IMG/VR virus record: IMGVR_UViG_3300048784_000183
Coordinates: 1 to 41,111 of that record
Source of the DNA: a virus
Length of the DNA stretch: 41,111 nucleotides
Strand: one strand, 5' to 3'
This document shows, piece by piece, positions 1-5,624 of this stretch (positions are counted from its first letter, which is position 1; every line of letters begins with the position of its first letter). The notes below the pieces were generated by a model that was not told the origin of the DNA, ran no database searches, and saw nothing but the letters and a program-made list of their open reading frames with translations. The position numbers were made by a program, and so were the translations under genes.

Positions 1-1
1 C

Positions 2-517
2 TCTGGACTTCCGTGGGCCGCTTATGTTTATTTCGGCTATGATGGAACTTACGCCGTTGTCATGGTCAAAGAGGACGCCGAAATGCAAAGAGAGCTTTTG
101 CACCGAGCGAACATCATGCTCGAATGTATGGCTGGCAAATGCACATATGAATCTGTCGTCGAGGAATTCACAGAATGGAAAAAGCTTCCAAAGATCTTGA
201 AGCTCGATCTCAGTGCAATTGGTCAGCTTGATCTTGGACCAACGCCAGAGGCCCAGAACATCGAGGGACTTGTTGCTGAGTGCTTACTTGCCAAAGATGC
301 AAGCGAGCAAGCTGAGGCCAGATATGAGGCCTTAAAAGCGAAGCTAAAAGGAATCCTTGGCGACAAGGACAAGATGGAAGCTGGCGAGGCTGTGTTTGGT
401 TATACTGAGCGCAAAGGAAATGTGGATTATAAAAAGGTGCCGCAGCTCATCGGACTTGACCTTGAGCCATTCCGTGGTGCCGGAACCAGAGCATTTTATT
501 TCAAGAGGATTAAATAG
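2..517 (+). CDS. C-terminal part of a YqaJ/exonuclease-like recombination nuclease (5' cut by window edge)
   Basis: The frame is open from the first codon of the window, so the N-terminus lies outside it; the first internal Met is at 62. The visible part has an aromatic strand (AAYVYFGYDGTYAVVMVKED) followed by a helix, then a charged helical tail, as in the C-terminal half of phage YqaJ/lambda-exonuclease-type proteins. The PD-(D/E)XK catalytic core would be upstream, so the activity cannot be confirmed. A Sak4-like ATPase and RusA resolvases elsewhere in the window fit a recombination set. The stop codon runs into an A-type boundary repeat. Confidence 0.5.
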   Translation, partial: SGLPWAAYVYFGYDGTYAVVMVKEDAEMQRELLHRANIMLECMAGKCTYESVVEEFTEWKKLPKILKLDLSAIGQLDLGPTPEAQNIEGLVAECLLAKDASEQAEARYEALKAKLKGILGDKDKMEAGEAVFGYTERKGNVDYKKVPQLIGLDLEPFRGAGTRAFYFKRIK

Positions 518-529
518 TCGTAGGAGGAC
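517..529 (+). repeat. A-type boundary repeat (GTYGTAGGAGRAC), copy 1
   Basis: Overlaps the stop of the previous gene and supplies the TAGGAGG ribosome binding site for the next gene at 535. The same block recurs at four other gene junctions in the window. Confidence 0.75.
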
Positions 530-534
530 GGAAA

Positions 535-720
535 ATGAGTTATTTTAGAGCTTGCGATTGTTGGCACTATCCTTGCCAGCACAATCCATTGGATGAAAAA
601 ACAATCACTGAGGTAAATGCCCGACTTGATCCTTGGTTTAAAAGAGTGTTTTGGACACTGATTATTCGATTAAAGATAAAATACGGCACTCCTAATCATA
701 CTACCAAAGGTGACGAGTGA
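535..720 (+). CDS. Small hypothetical protein, 61 aa
   Basis: ATG lies 7 bases after a strong TAGGAGG. The N-terminus is Cys/His-rich (CDCWHYPCQH, residues 7-16), which could bind a metal; the rest is basic and aromatic with no recognised domain. Its stop overlaps the GTG of the next gene, so the two are translationally coupled. Its C-terminal TTKGDE partly resembles the C-type tail seen on other genes of this operon. Function unknown. Confidence 0.6.
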   Translation: MSYFRACDCWHYPCQHNPLDEKTITEVNARLDPWFKRVFWTLIIRLKIKYGTPNHTTKGDE

Positions 721-956
721 AGCCATATCCCAAATACACAGACTTCAAAATTGATGACATAATTTACGGCTGTCATGCTCCCATAGTTGGCATGGGAGTT
801 TATACACTTGATCGAAAGTTTAGCTGGCCTGATCGTGAATGCACGATGTACGACGAATATAAACGATGGGAAGAACACTTGTTAAATTGTGGATATGAAA
901 TACCAGAAGAATACAAGGACGCCTATGTGGGCAGTCCAAACGAGACTACCAAATGA
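717..956 (+). CDS. Small hypothetical protein, 79 aa
   Basis: Starts with GTG in a GTGA overlap with the upstream stop. Tyr/Asp/Glu-rich soluble protein with no recognised domain. Its last residues, SPNETTK, are encoded by a C-type boundary repeat; near-identical tails (SPDETTPK, SPDETAK) end two otherwise unrelated proteins in the window. The next gene starts inside its stop codon (ATGA). Confidence 0.65.
   Translation: MKPYPKYTDFKIDDIIYGCHAPIVGMGVYTLDRKFSWPDRECTMYDEYKRWEEHLLNCGYEIPEEYKDAYVGSPNETTK
933..950 (+). repeat. C-type boundary repeat (AGTCCARACGAGACTRCC), copy 1
   Basis: Lies at the 3' end of the 717-956 gene, encodes its SPNETT tail and abuts the start of the next gene. Close copies are at 2271-2288 and 39560-39577. 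Confidence 0.7.
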
Positions 957-1111
957 AAAAGGTCCACAAGAATAGCCGGTATCACTCACAGTTCTTTGGC
1001 TGGGTTGTAAGGCCGGAATGTCGAGTGGATAATAAGACCCTAGCATATTCAGCAAGTACGGATTGGAAAAATGTAACCTGCATCAAATGCAACGAAAAGA
1101 GGAAAAAATGA
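953..1111 (+). CDS. Small zinc-ribbon-like protein, 52 aa
   Basis: An open frame from the ATGA overlap at 953 to the ATGA overlap at 1108-1111, filling the space between two genes exactly. It is basic (starts MKKVHKNSRYHSQFF) and ends with CIKC followed by NEKRKK. With the earlier Cys24 and the histidines this could form a small zinc site. The coupling on both sides is the main evidence that it is real; function unknown. Confidence 0.6.
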   Translation: MKKVHKNSRYHSQFFGWVVRPECRVDNKTLAYSASTDWKNVTCIKCNEKRKK

Positions 1112-1461
1112 AACTGACAGCAGAAGAAATCGCGAACGTATGCCATCAGGTCAACAAAGCATATTGCATGACCCTGGGCGACCTAACTCAACCAGAATGG
1201 GAATTGGCACCTGATTGGCAGAGAGCTAGCGCCATTGCTGGCGTTAAAGCGCACATTGATTCAGGGCTAACAATGCAGCCGGAAGATTCTCATAAGTCAT
1301 GGCTTAAGCAAAAAGAAAATGAAGGTTGGGTTTATGGCGAGACCAAAGATCCGGTTAAGAAAACTCATCCTTGGATGGTTGGTTACGACAAACTTCCGCG
1401 CGAGCAGCAAACTAAAGATTTCTTGTTTCGTGAAGTTGTACACACTTTAGCAAAAACTTAA
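1108..1461 (+). CDS. RyR-domain phage protein, 117 aa
   Basis: Residues about 60-117 match the RyR (ryanodine receptor repeat) pattern common in phage early genes: GWVYGETKDPVKKTHPWM, then YDKLPREQQTKDFLF and a terminal helix. The N-terminus has CHQVNKAYCMTLGD and WQRASAIAGV, usual in this family. I chose ATG 1108 (ATGA overlap with the upstream gene) over the in-frame ATG at 1063, which would lie deep inside the 953-1111 gene. Phage RyR proteins are mostly uncharacterised; a ligand-binding role is only presumed. Confidence 0.8.
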   Translation: MKLTAEEIANVCHQVNKAYCMTLGDLTQPEWELAPDWQRASAIAGVKAHIDSGLTMQPEDSHKSWLKQKENEGWVYGETKDPVKKTHPWMVGYDKLPREQQTKDFLFREVVHTLAKT

Positions 1462-1467
1462 TTGGTA

Positions 1468-1480
1468 GTTGTAGGAGGAC
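1468..1480 (+). repeat. A-type boundary repeat, copy 2
   Basis: Intergenic block carrying TAGGAGG just upstream of the GTG start at 1487. Confidence 0.75.
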
Positions 1481-1486
1481 TGAATA

Positions 1487-1690
1487 GTGGGATACTGCGA
1501 GAATTGCAAAAAATGTGGGCGCCTATACGATACAAAATATTTCACTGAATTTTGTCCTTGGTGCTATGTTGGCTACGATGAATTGCTGACTCTTTTAAAG
1601 ATCGCGCTTCCAAATATTCCTGGAAGCATTATCACAAGACGCATACGAAAAATTTTAAAAGAAAATAGTCGTGAAGGGACTGAAAAATGA
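1487..1690 (+). CDS. Zinc-ribbon-like small protein, 67 aa
   Basis: GTG start after an A-type boundary repeat. The first 26 residues hold CENCKKCG and CPWC, so two to three CxxC knuckles that suggest a treble-clef or zinc-ribbon module; a Leu/Ile-rich helix and a basic tail follow. The C-terminal SREGTEK is encoded by a B-type boundary repeat that is also the ribosome binding site of the next gene. It may bind nucleic acid; exact role unknown. Confidence 0.65.
   Translation: MGYCENCKKCGRLYDTKYFTEFCPWCYVGYDELLTLLKIALPNIPGSIITRRIRKILKENSREGTEK
1668..1680 (+). repeat. B-type boundary repeat (GTCGTGAAGGGAC), copy 1
   Basis: Encodes the SREGT tail of the 1487-1690 gene and supplies the GAAGGGA Shine-Dalgarno of the gene at 1687. 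Exact copies are at 3453, 4339 and 40491. Confidence 0.75.
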
Positions 1691-1947
1691 ATTACTTTGG
1701 AAAAGAACCAATCTTTGATTGTCCTATTTGCAAAACTGCTCTGCACACAGACTGGGTTGACAACGGCTTTGGACCTTATGCAATCCAAGCAAGTCCATAT
1801 CATTGCGAAGATTGTAATTGGATTGAGACTTCATGTCCCCAAGAAGTTTGCATTGAGGCTAGATGTATTTCTTGGGAAACATGTCAGGGGCGAGCTATAA
1901 ATGTCGATGCGTTGGAAAAATTAGGGCCACCGCCTGAGTGGTCATGA
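1687..1947 (+). CDS. Cysteine-rich zinc-binding-like protein, 86 aa
   Basis: Starts in an ATGA overlap with the previous gene. CPIC (residues 12-15) pairs with CEDC (about 40-43) in a zinc-ribbon arrangement, followed by four more cysteines in SCPQEVCIEARCISWETC. The spacing suggests two metal sites. No catalytic motif is visible. Confidence 0.65.
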   Translation: MNYFGKEPIFDCPICKTALHTDWVDNGFGPYAIQASPYHCEDCNWIETSCPQEVCIEARCISWETCQGRAINVDALEKLGPPPEWS

Positions 1948-1956
1948 AAAGTAAAC

Positions 1957-2253
1957 AGTTGTAGGAGAACTGCCGCAAAGGATGAGAAATGAAAGTCATA
2001 GAGTTACAAATGGAGTCTGGAAAGATTTATCACATACCTCTTGAAGTTGTAGCTAAGAATCGAGCTGCCTATTATGAAAAGAAAGACAAAGATACGACAT
2101 TCAAAGAAGAAATGGATTTCGTCATGAATGACGATTATGAAGGCATTGACTGGTATCAAAACAATATGAATCCAGATGAAGTTGCAGCAGAGGCAATTTT
2201 AGCTAAGGACACGGCACCGATTCATTTTGAAGAGGAGTCGGTCGAAGAGATTA
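1957..2253 (+). repeat. 297-bp direct repeat, left copy (pairs with 39721-40017)
   Basis: By eye the two copies differ at about 8 of 297 positions, with no length change. The repeat starts at an A-type boundary repeat and ends at codon 88 of the gene it carries, after which the flanks are unrelated. Same orientation, about 37.8 kb apart. Confidence 0.9.
1958..1970 (+). repeat. A-type boundary repeat, copy 3
   Basis: Variant with GGAGAAC. It begins the 297-bp duplicated block upstream of the gene at 1989. Confidence 0.75.
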
Positions 2254-2297
2254 AAATTATTGATATTGTCAGTCCAGACGAGACTACCCCAAAGTGA
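1989..2297 (+). CDS. Acidic hypothetical protein, 102 aa (left duplicate)
   Basis: Residues 1-88 match the protein at 39753-40025 except Ala76 to Ser. Starts MKVIELQMESGKIYHIPLEV, a small beta-type opening, followed by a Glu/Asp-rich region with WYQNNMNPDEVAAEAILAKD. The C-terminus differs from the duplicate: here it runs into a C-type boundary repeat and ends SPDETTPK. No recognised domain. The next gene starts in a GTGA overlap. Confidence 0.75.
   Translation: MKVIELQMESGKIYHIPLEVVAKNRAAYYEKKDKDTTFKEEMDFVMNDDYEGIDWYQNNMNPDEVAAEAILAKDTAPIHFEEESVEEIKIIDIVSPDETTPK
2271..2288 (+). repeat. C-type boundary repeat, copy 2
   Basis: Encodes the SPDETT tail of the left duplicate and lies directly before the GTG of the sigma-like gene. 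Confidence 0.7.
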
Positions 2298-2926
2298 GAT
2301 GGGATTTAACAGATGAAGAGACCTGCAAAAAAATCAGCAAAAGAATCGAGAAATCCTATGTTAAAATCACCGGAAGGCAAGTTGGTGCAGATGATTGCGC
2401 TCAAGAAGTCATTGAATACTATCTCTCGGGTAAAGGCCAAAAGCAGACAATCGACCAAGCTGTTATCGACTATCTACGGAGAGATAGCGGTCGCAAAGGG
2501 CAACGCGGCTATTCTGACCGAATCGCTCCGAAAAAACAATTATGCGAGAATCTTGTCGCAGGAGATTCTGGACTCAATATGGAACATAGACTCGCTGTTA
2601 AGCAAATTATCGGACTGTCTCGACACTGGGAAAGAGCCGTGATGAGTCTTAAGTTTTTGGAGGGATATGGGCAAGCTGAGATCGGTGATTTCTTTGGAGT
2701 TAGTGAGTCGCGGGTTTGTCAATGGGTCGAAAGAATTTCGGGCCGCATATCAAAGAGAATTAAGAACCAGGACTCCAGGGCTGAGGCAAAGAGATCGCGA
2801 GAAATGGAAGAAATACTACCACAAGAAACAAAAGGAAACTGGGGGCAAATGGAACAAGTCTCGTTTGAAAGAATGGAGATTGGCGAATCCTGGGGCATGG
2901 CAAGCTTTAATGAAGCGAGCTTCTGA
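2294..2926 (+). CDS. Sigma-70-like transcription factor
   Basis: Residues about 30-80 (DDCAQEVIEYYLSGKGQKQT, then AVIDYLRRDSGRKG) resemble a reduced sigma region 2. Residues about 115-155 (MSLKFLEGYGQAEIGDFFGV followed by SESRVCQWVERI) are a clear region-4 helix-turn-helix. It would direct host RNA polymerase to phage promoters or act as a DNA-binding activator. GTG start in a GTGA overlap. The last 50 residues overlap another reading frame (2667-3116) and look less protein-like, so the functional protein may effectively end soon after the HTH. Confidence 0.65.
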   Translation: MRWDLTDEETCKKISKRIEKSYVKITGRQVGADDCAQEVIEYYLSGKGQKQTIDQAVIDYLRRDSGRKGQRGYSDRIAPKKQLCENLVAGDSGLNMEHRLAVKQIIGLSRHWERAVMSLKFLEGYGQAEIGDFFGVSESRVCQWVERISGRISKRIKNQDSRAEAKRSREMEEILPQETKGNWGQMEQVSFERMEIGESWGMASFNEASF

Positions 2927-3116
2927 AAACGGACTTCATAGGAGATTTTATGACAACCACAGAGAAGAACTTAATCGAAAAAAAGCAGCTATCGGTGCCA
3001 AAGCAAGACGAAAAAATCCGCTCTTTGGAGTCTGGAAAGACATCCGAAGTGGCGACATCGACCGCGTCAGTAACGCTATCAAAAAACTTGGCAGAATCAT
3101 TGATGGGACTGATTAA
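2667..3116 (+). CDS. Basic, Trp/Arg-rich hypothetical protein overlapping two other genes
   Basis: This frame overlaps the 3' end of the sigma-like gene by 260 bases and the next gene by 167. From about residue 27 it reads like a real nucleic-acid-binding or HNH-associated type protein: RDREKWKKYYHKKQ, RLKEWRLANPGAWQALMKRA, GLHRRFYDNHREELNRKKA, KNPLFGVWKDI. The ATG at 2667 has GGAGGG only 2 bases away, so the start is uncertain. A +1 frameshift out of the sigma frame would produce the same C-terminal part. No domain could be named firmly. Confidence 0.5.
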   Translation: MGKLRSVISLELVSRGFVNGSKEFRAAYQRELRTRTPGLRQRDREKWKKYYHKKQKETGGKWNKSRLKEWRLANPGAWQALMKRASENGLHRRFYDNHREELNRKKAAIGAKARRKNPLFGVWKDIRSGDIDRVSNAIKKLGRIIDGTD

Positions 3117-3231
3117 AGACGTGAACAAAGATGGTGTTACACCAGAAACTGTGAATGCGTCTAGCAACGCTGCGGCTCAGATTTATAAGATTTTGCGCTT
3201 GAATTATGACATGAAAAAAGAAGGTTTTTAA
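2950..3231 (+). CDS. Hypothetical phage protein, 93 aa
   Basis: ATG follows AGGAG. The second half (NLAESLMGLIKDVNKDGVTP, then ETVNASSNAAAQIYKILRLN) is a compact helical segment of a kind common in small phage proteins of unknown function. The first half is Ser/Thr/Lys-rich and overlaps the C-terminus of the 2667-3116 frame, which fits a gene that grew over its neighbour. Confidence 0.7.
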   Translation: MTTTEKNLIEKKQLSVPKQDEKIRSLESGKTSEVATSTASVTLSKNLAESLMGLIKDVNKDGVTPETVNASSNAAAQIYKILRLNYDMKKEGF

Positions 3232-3237
3232 TGGGCA

Positions 3238-3250
3238 CTCGTAGGAGGAC
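3238..3250 (+). repeat. A-type boundary repeat, copy 4
   Basis: Intergenic block giving TAGGAGG before the ATG at 3257. Confidence 0.75.
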
Positions 3251-3256
3251 TGACAG

Positions 3257-3472
3257 ATGAAAACGATACCGATAGGAATATTCTGGGCCCCGCGATGGGA
3301 CAAGGAAGACGCTTTATTTTATTGGGGTAAATCTTGGGAAGCGTCTGTCTGGACTCTCGACAAAACAAAAAGACTTGAGATTTATAGCACGAGAATTCAA
3401 ATAGGACCGATTCGGATTCAGCTCGGCTATTTTCCCGATGAATTTGAGGGCCGTCGTGAAGGGACTAAATGA
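3257..3472 (+). CDS. Hypothetical protein, 71 aa
   Basis: ATG follows an A-type boundary repeat with a strong Shine-Dalgarno. Trp-rich beta-type sequence (IGIFWAPRWDKEDALFYWGK), with alternating strands in IYSTRIQIGPIRIQLGYF. Its C-terminal GRREGTK is encoded by a B-type boundary repeat; the methyltransferase at 40022 and the RHH protein at 4197 share the GRREGT tail. Function unknown. Confidence 0.65.
   Translation: MKTIPIGIFWAPRWDKEDALFYWGKSWEASVWTLDKTKRLEIYSTRIQIGPIRIQLGYFPDEFEGRREGTK
3453..3465 (+). repeat. B-type boundary repeat, copy 2
   Basis: Encodes the RREGT tail of the 3257-3472 gene and provides GAAGGGA before the ATG at 3469. Confidence 0.75.
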
Positions 3473-3684
3473 TACTTGAAGACGCGAAGGTCTTTAATGT
3501 CGAAATGACAGTAAAAGAGGACGTCACTGCATTTGGAAATCGCTTTTATTTTCAAATCGAAGATTCAAGAGATGAAGACAACTCTTGGCTTCGTATCATA
3601 AAGGACAAAAGGTTTGTTGTAACATGCATAGCCGTAGAGCTGAATCAAAGCTTCGTTGCTAGTCGTTACGAGACGACCACATGA
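3469..3684 (+). CDS. Hypothetical protein, 71 aa
   Basis: ATGA overlap with the upstream gene. Likely beta-rich (FNVEMTVKEDVTAFGNRFYF, then RIIKDKRFVVTCIAVELNQS). It ends SRYETTT, a weak version of the C-type tail. The next gene also begins in its stop codon. No domain recognised. Confidence 0.65.
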   Translation: MILEDAKVFNVEMTVKEDVTAFGNRFYFQIEDSRDEDNSWLRIIKDKRFVVTCIAVELNQSFVASRYETTT

Positions 3685-3842
3685 CAGACGAATCCAAAAC
3701 AATACGAGTTTGCGTATTTACTACACTTTATGAGGCCATAACCTCAATTTTAAAAGACCAGCTTTCTATTGAAGAAATGAAAAGGATGCTTTCAGCATTA
3801 GACCGATATGTAACGGAAGAGGAGCGAAGGATGAGGAGATGA
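3681..3842 (+). CDS. Small hypothetical protein, 53 aa
   Basis: Frame from the ATGA overlap at 3681 to TGA at 3842. Mostly helical and amphipathic (TTLYEAITSILKDQLSIEEM, ending DRYVTEEERRMRR). It is the last gene of this overlap chain before the promoter at 3903. Supported by coupling only. Confidence 0.5.
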   Translation: MTDESKTIRVCVFTTLYEAITSILKDQLSIEEMKRMLSALDRYVTEEERRMRR

Positions 3843-3902
3843 GATCGAATAGGTTTAAGATGGGGGCCAATACCATTTTGAGATTTTATTTTCATTTACC
3901 TG

Positions 3903-3931
3903 TTGACTTTCGTATTACGAAAGTATATCCT
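3903..3931 (+). promoter_or_regulatory. Sigma-70-type promoter candidate with embedded operator
   Basis: TTGACT (3903-3908) is separated by 17 bases from TATCCT (3926-3931). The spacer carries a perfect palindrome. It would transcribe the broken gene at 3954 and the RHH gene at 4197. A ribosome binding site AAGGAG (3941-3946) follows. Confidence 0.55.
3908..3922. promoter_or_regulatory. Perfect palindromic operator candidate TTTCGTATTACGAAA
   Basis: Two 7-base half-sites (TTTCGTA / TACGAAA) around one central base, lying between the -35 and -10 elements. Short palindromic sites like this suit a dimeric ribbon-helix-helix repressor, and such a gene is the second one downstream. Confidence 0.6.
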
Positions 3932-3953
3932 TATATCAACAAGGAGCAATAAG

Positions 3954-4204
3954 ATGAAAATTCAAAATGTTGAAATAAAAGTAAAAGATACCAGCGCAAC
4001 AGGGTCAACAATACCAGCGCAACAGGGTCAACAATACCAGCCAATAAATATATTTTTTTAGATAAAGAAAACAAAAAATACGAATTAAATAGAATTTATG
4101 ACGGTTCTCCTCTTGTAGAGGCTTGGGGCTTATGGAATGGTTCTTATAATTTGATCTCCATTTCCGATATTTCCTCAATAATAGACGAGGGCGATCGTGA
4201 CTAA
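3954..4204 (+). pseudogene. Small gene frameshifted by a 23-bp tandem duplication
   Basis: As written, the frame from ATG 3954 stops at 4061 after 35 codons. Removing one copy of the 23-bp tandem unit at 3988-4033 gives an intact 75-residue frame ending at 4204. Its continuation (ANKYIFLDKENKKYELNRIY, then AWGLWNGSYNLISISDISSI) reads as normal protein and its stop overlaps the GTG of the next gene. This points to a real gene broken by slippage, a phase-variable repeat, or an assembly error. Function unknown. Confidence 0.65.
3988..4041 (+). repeat. 23-bp tandem repeat, two full copies plus 8 bases
   Basis: Units at 3988-4010 and 4011-4033 are identical, followed by ATACCAGC of a third. Because 23 is not a multiple of three, each added copy changes the reading frame. 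Confidence 0.95.
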
Positions 4205-4376
4205 ACAAAAAATGGGAAGACCCCGAAAAGGGTCTAAAGTTCGAGAAGTTGTCTCAATTCGACTCGAACCGAAAATCAAAAAAGAACTGACAAAACAGCA
4301 TGGTTCAATTCAAGCATGGATTGATTCGATGCTTGGCCGTCGTGAAGGGACCACCACTAAAAAGGAGAGAGAATGA
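4197..4376 (+). CDS. Ribbon-helix-helix (CopG/Arc-like) DNA-binding protein, 59 aa
   Basis: Residues 6-50: MGRPRKG basic arm, beta strand REVVSIRLEP, helix KIKKELTKQH, then GSIQAWIDSMLG, the strand-helix-helix order of RHH repressors. GTG start overlaps the stop of the restored upstream gene; GAGG lies 7 bases upstream. It probably binds as a dimer of dimers to the palindrome in its own promoter at 3908-3922 (inference). The C-terminal GRREGT is encoded by a B-type boundary repeat. Confidence 0.7.
   Translation: MTKQKMGRPRKGSKVREVVSIRLEPKIKKELTKQHGSIQAWIDSMLGRREGTTTKKERE
4339..4351 (+). repeat. B-type boundary repeat, copy 3
   Basis: Inside the 3' end of the RHH gene, encoding its RREGT tail. 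Here the next gene uses an extra AAGGAGAG further downstream. Confidence 0.7.
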
Positions 4377-4636
4377 AAAAAGAATTAGAAACACAAAGGG
4401 ATGAGCTTGCGGCGCATTTGCAGCTTACAAATCAGTTCCACGAAGCAATGGGATACAACCATTCAAAGGCTTTCAAAGACGGGTTTAATGCTTGTCACGA
4501 TAAAATGATTGAAGAAGTTGATCGAGTAAGAAAATTGCTCGCTGATCTTGTTGAATCCAAAGCCTTACAAGAAGCGCCTTTTTATAATTACTCTGAGGCC
4601 GTTGCGAATGCCAAAGAGTTTTTAGCTGTTCAATAG
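4373..4636 (+). CDS. Hypothetical helical protein, 87 aa
   Basis: ATGA overlap with the RHH gene and a strong AAGGAGAGAGA. Predicted mostly coiled-coil or helical (KKELETQRDELAAHLQLTNQ, then MIEEVDRVRKLLADLVESKA). Contains HSKAFKDGFNACHDKMIEEV, a pattern common in small phage early proteins of unknown function. Confidence 0.65.
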   Translation: MKKELETQRDELAAHLQLTNQFHEAMGYNHSKAFKDGFNACHDKMIEEVDRVRKLLADLVESKALQEAPFYNYSEAVANAKEFLAVQ

Positions 4637-4664
4637 GGTAATCTTTGTTGGACAAGGGGGAAAA

Positions 4665-4817
4665 GTGACAGTCTGGATGCATAAAGGCGGGGACATTATT
4701 ATCAGGCATACACACCAATATCACAAGGGATGGCATGACTGTGAATGGGCTAACGGTACTGATTTTCATCGAGTGTTCTTCTTCAAAGAACACTGCGTTT
4801 ACATTGGGCGCTTTTAG
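4665..4817 (+). CDS. Small His/Trp-rich protein, 50 aa
   Basis: GTG start after GGGGGAAAA; an ATG four codons in is an alternative. Short protein dense in His and aromatic residues (HTHQYHKGWHDCEWANGTDF, then HRVFFFKEHCVYIGRF), possibly metal-binding. Not overlapped by its neighbours. No homologue recognised. Confidence 0.45.
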   Translation: MTVWMHKGGDIIIRHTHQYHKGWHDCEWANGTDFHRVFFFKEHCVYIGRF

Positions 4818-4863
4818 TATTTTTTGTTTTGGTAAATAAATAGTCTGTTATAGAGGATCAATC

Positions 4864-4977
4864 ATGCGTTTTATAATATTATCAATAATTCTAAGCCAGT
4901 CTATACTTTGGTCTGCCATTGCCTTTAGCTATGAAATACAGCAGTATTATTTGAGCCATGAAAATAAAACCAGATGA
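4864..4977 (+). CDS. Small membrane or exported peptide, 37 aa
   Basis: GAGG lies 7 bases before the ATG. Residues 2-22 form one hydrophobic segment (RFIILSIILSQSILWSAIAF) that could be a membrane anchor or a signal peptide, followed by a short polar tail. Overlaps the next gene by 20 bases. Confidence 0.4.
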   Translation: MRFIILSIILSQSILWSAIAFSYEIQQYYLSHENKTR

Positions 4978-5386
4978 TCCAAATCTTATTCAGTTATTTT
5001 TGAACCACTGTAAGCAGGGATGGTCCCCTAATACCTTCTCCGCAAAACTTAAATATAACATAAGAACTTATTCTATGCTCAAACGAACTAATCCTGATTT
5101 TAAAAGAATTCATGATATATATCTGCAAACGGCTAGACGCAGATACAATACGCTTTATGCCAAATTTACCAATGATTTTATTCTACCAACTGAACCAGAT
5201 TACTTCGACGAAGCTCCACCCACGCTAAAATCTCAAGGTGTGGCAGCTCAGGAAATGGAGAACCGGGTCTTCCCAACCATGAAATCCAAGCCGGTAAAGC
5301 CGGTGCCAAAACGGAATTATACCATTCAACAGGATAAATGTCTTCCTTTCCTGGTACCAGGACAAATGAATCAAAAGCGCAGTTAA
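4958..5386 (+). CDS. HTH-type DNA-binding protein, 142 aa, tail overlapping the endolysin gene
   Basis: Residues 8-70 (NLIQLFLNHCKQGWSPNTFS, then YSMLKRTNPDFKRIHDIYLQ and ARRRY) resemble the N-terminal HTH of small-terminase or Tc-type helix-turn-helix proteins (G-W-S ... T-Y ... NP-F). The last 70 residues lie antisense to the 3' end of the endolysin and look like composition imposed by that gene. The recognisable TerS is elsewhere (30707-31108), so this is more likely a regulator. Confidence 0.55.
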   Translation: MKIKPDDPNLIQLFLNHCKQGWSPNTFSAKLKYNIRTYSMLKRTNPDFKRIHDIYLQTARRRYNTLYAKFTNDFILPTEPDYFDEAPPTLKSQGVAAQEMENRVFPTMKSKPVKPVPKRNYTIQQDKCLPFLVPGQMNQKRS

Positions 5387-5624
5387 AATTATGCGCTGAA
5401 TGGCCCCAACTGGCCTTTGTAGCGTGTCTAGCAAACAAGGCATTCTGATCTATCTTACCACGACCGGCGCAGCTCATATGGAATTCTGGATGCAATTTCT
5501 GGAAGTCTGAAAACCATACCCAAAGTGGAGCATTAAACCCAGGATATGTGTCTCGAATAGTTATGCACTTTGGACAAGCGCCATTATTGAGGTGTTGCAC
5601 AGGCAGCTTGTGCGTCTCTGGCAT
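5178..5624 (-). CDS. Endolysin, M15-type zinc peptidase (L-alanyl-D-glutamate endopeptidase-like)
   Basis: The signature SAHNFNCAFD (residues 76-85) and ELPHLE (126-131) give the usual zinc ligands H78, D85 and H129. SCAGRGKIDQNALFARHATK precedes them, as in phage T5-like and VanY/M15 endolysins. Length about 148 aa from ATG 5624, close to the family. The open frame extends upstream to 5816, but that part overlaps the lipoprotein gene and is out of character. It cleaves peptidoglycan stem peptides. The last 209 bases overlap the plus-strand gene 4958-5386. Confidence 0.75.
   Translation of the reverse strand: MPETHKLPVQHLNNGACPKCITIRDTYPGFNAPLWVWFSDFQKLHPEFHMSCAGRGKIDQNALFARHATKASWGHSAHNFNCAFDSFVLVPGKEDIYPVEWYNSVLAPALPAWISWLGRPGSPFPELPHLEILAWVELRRSNLVQLVE

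Noticed and set aside
696-878. 60-codon minus-strand frame in the left arm
   Set aside because: Antisense shadow of the 717-956 gene, no coupling or ribosome binding site.
2313-2642. 109-codon frame inside the sigma-like gene
   Set aside because: Sigma region signatures are in the other frame; this one has no recognisable pattern.
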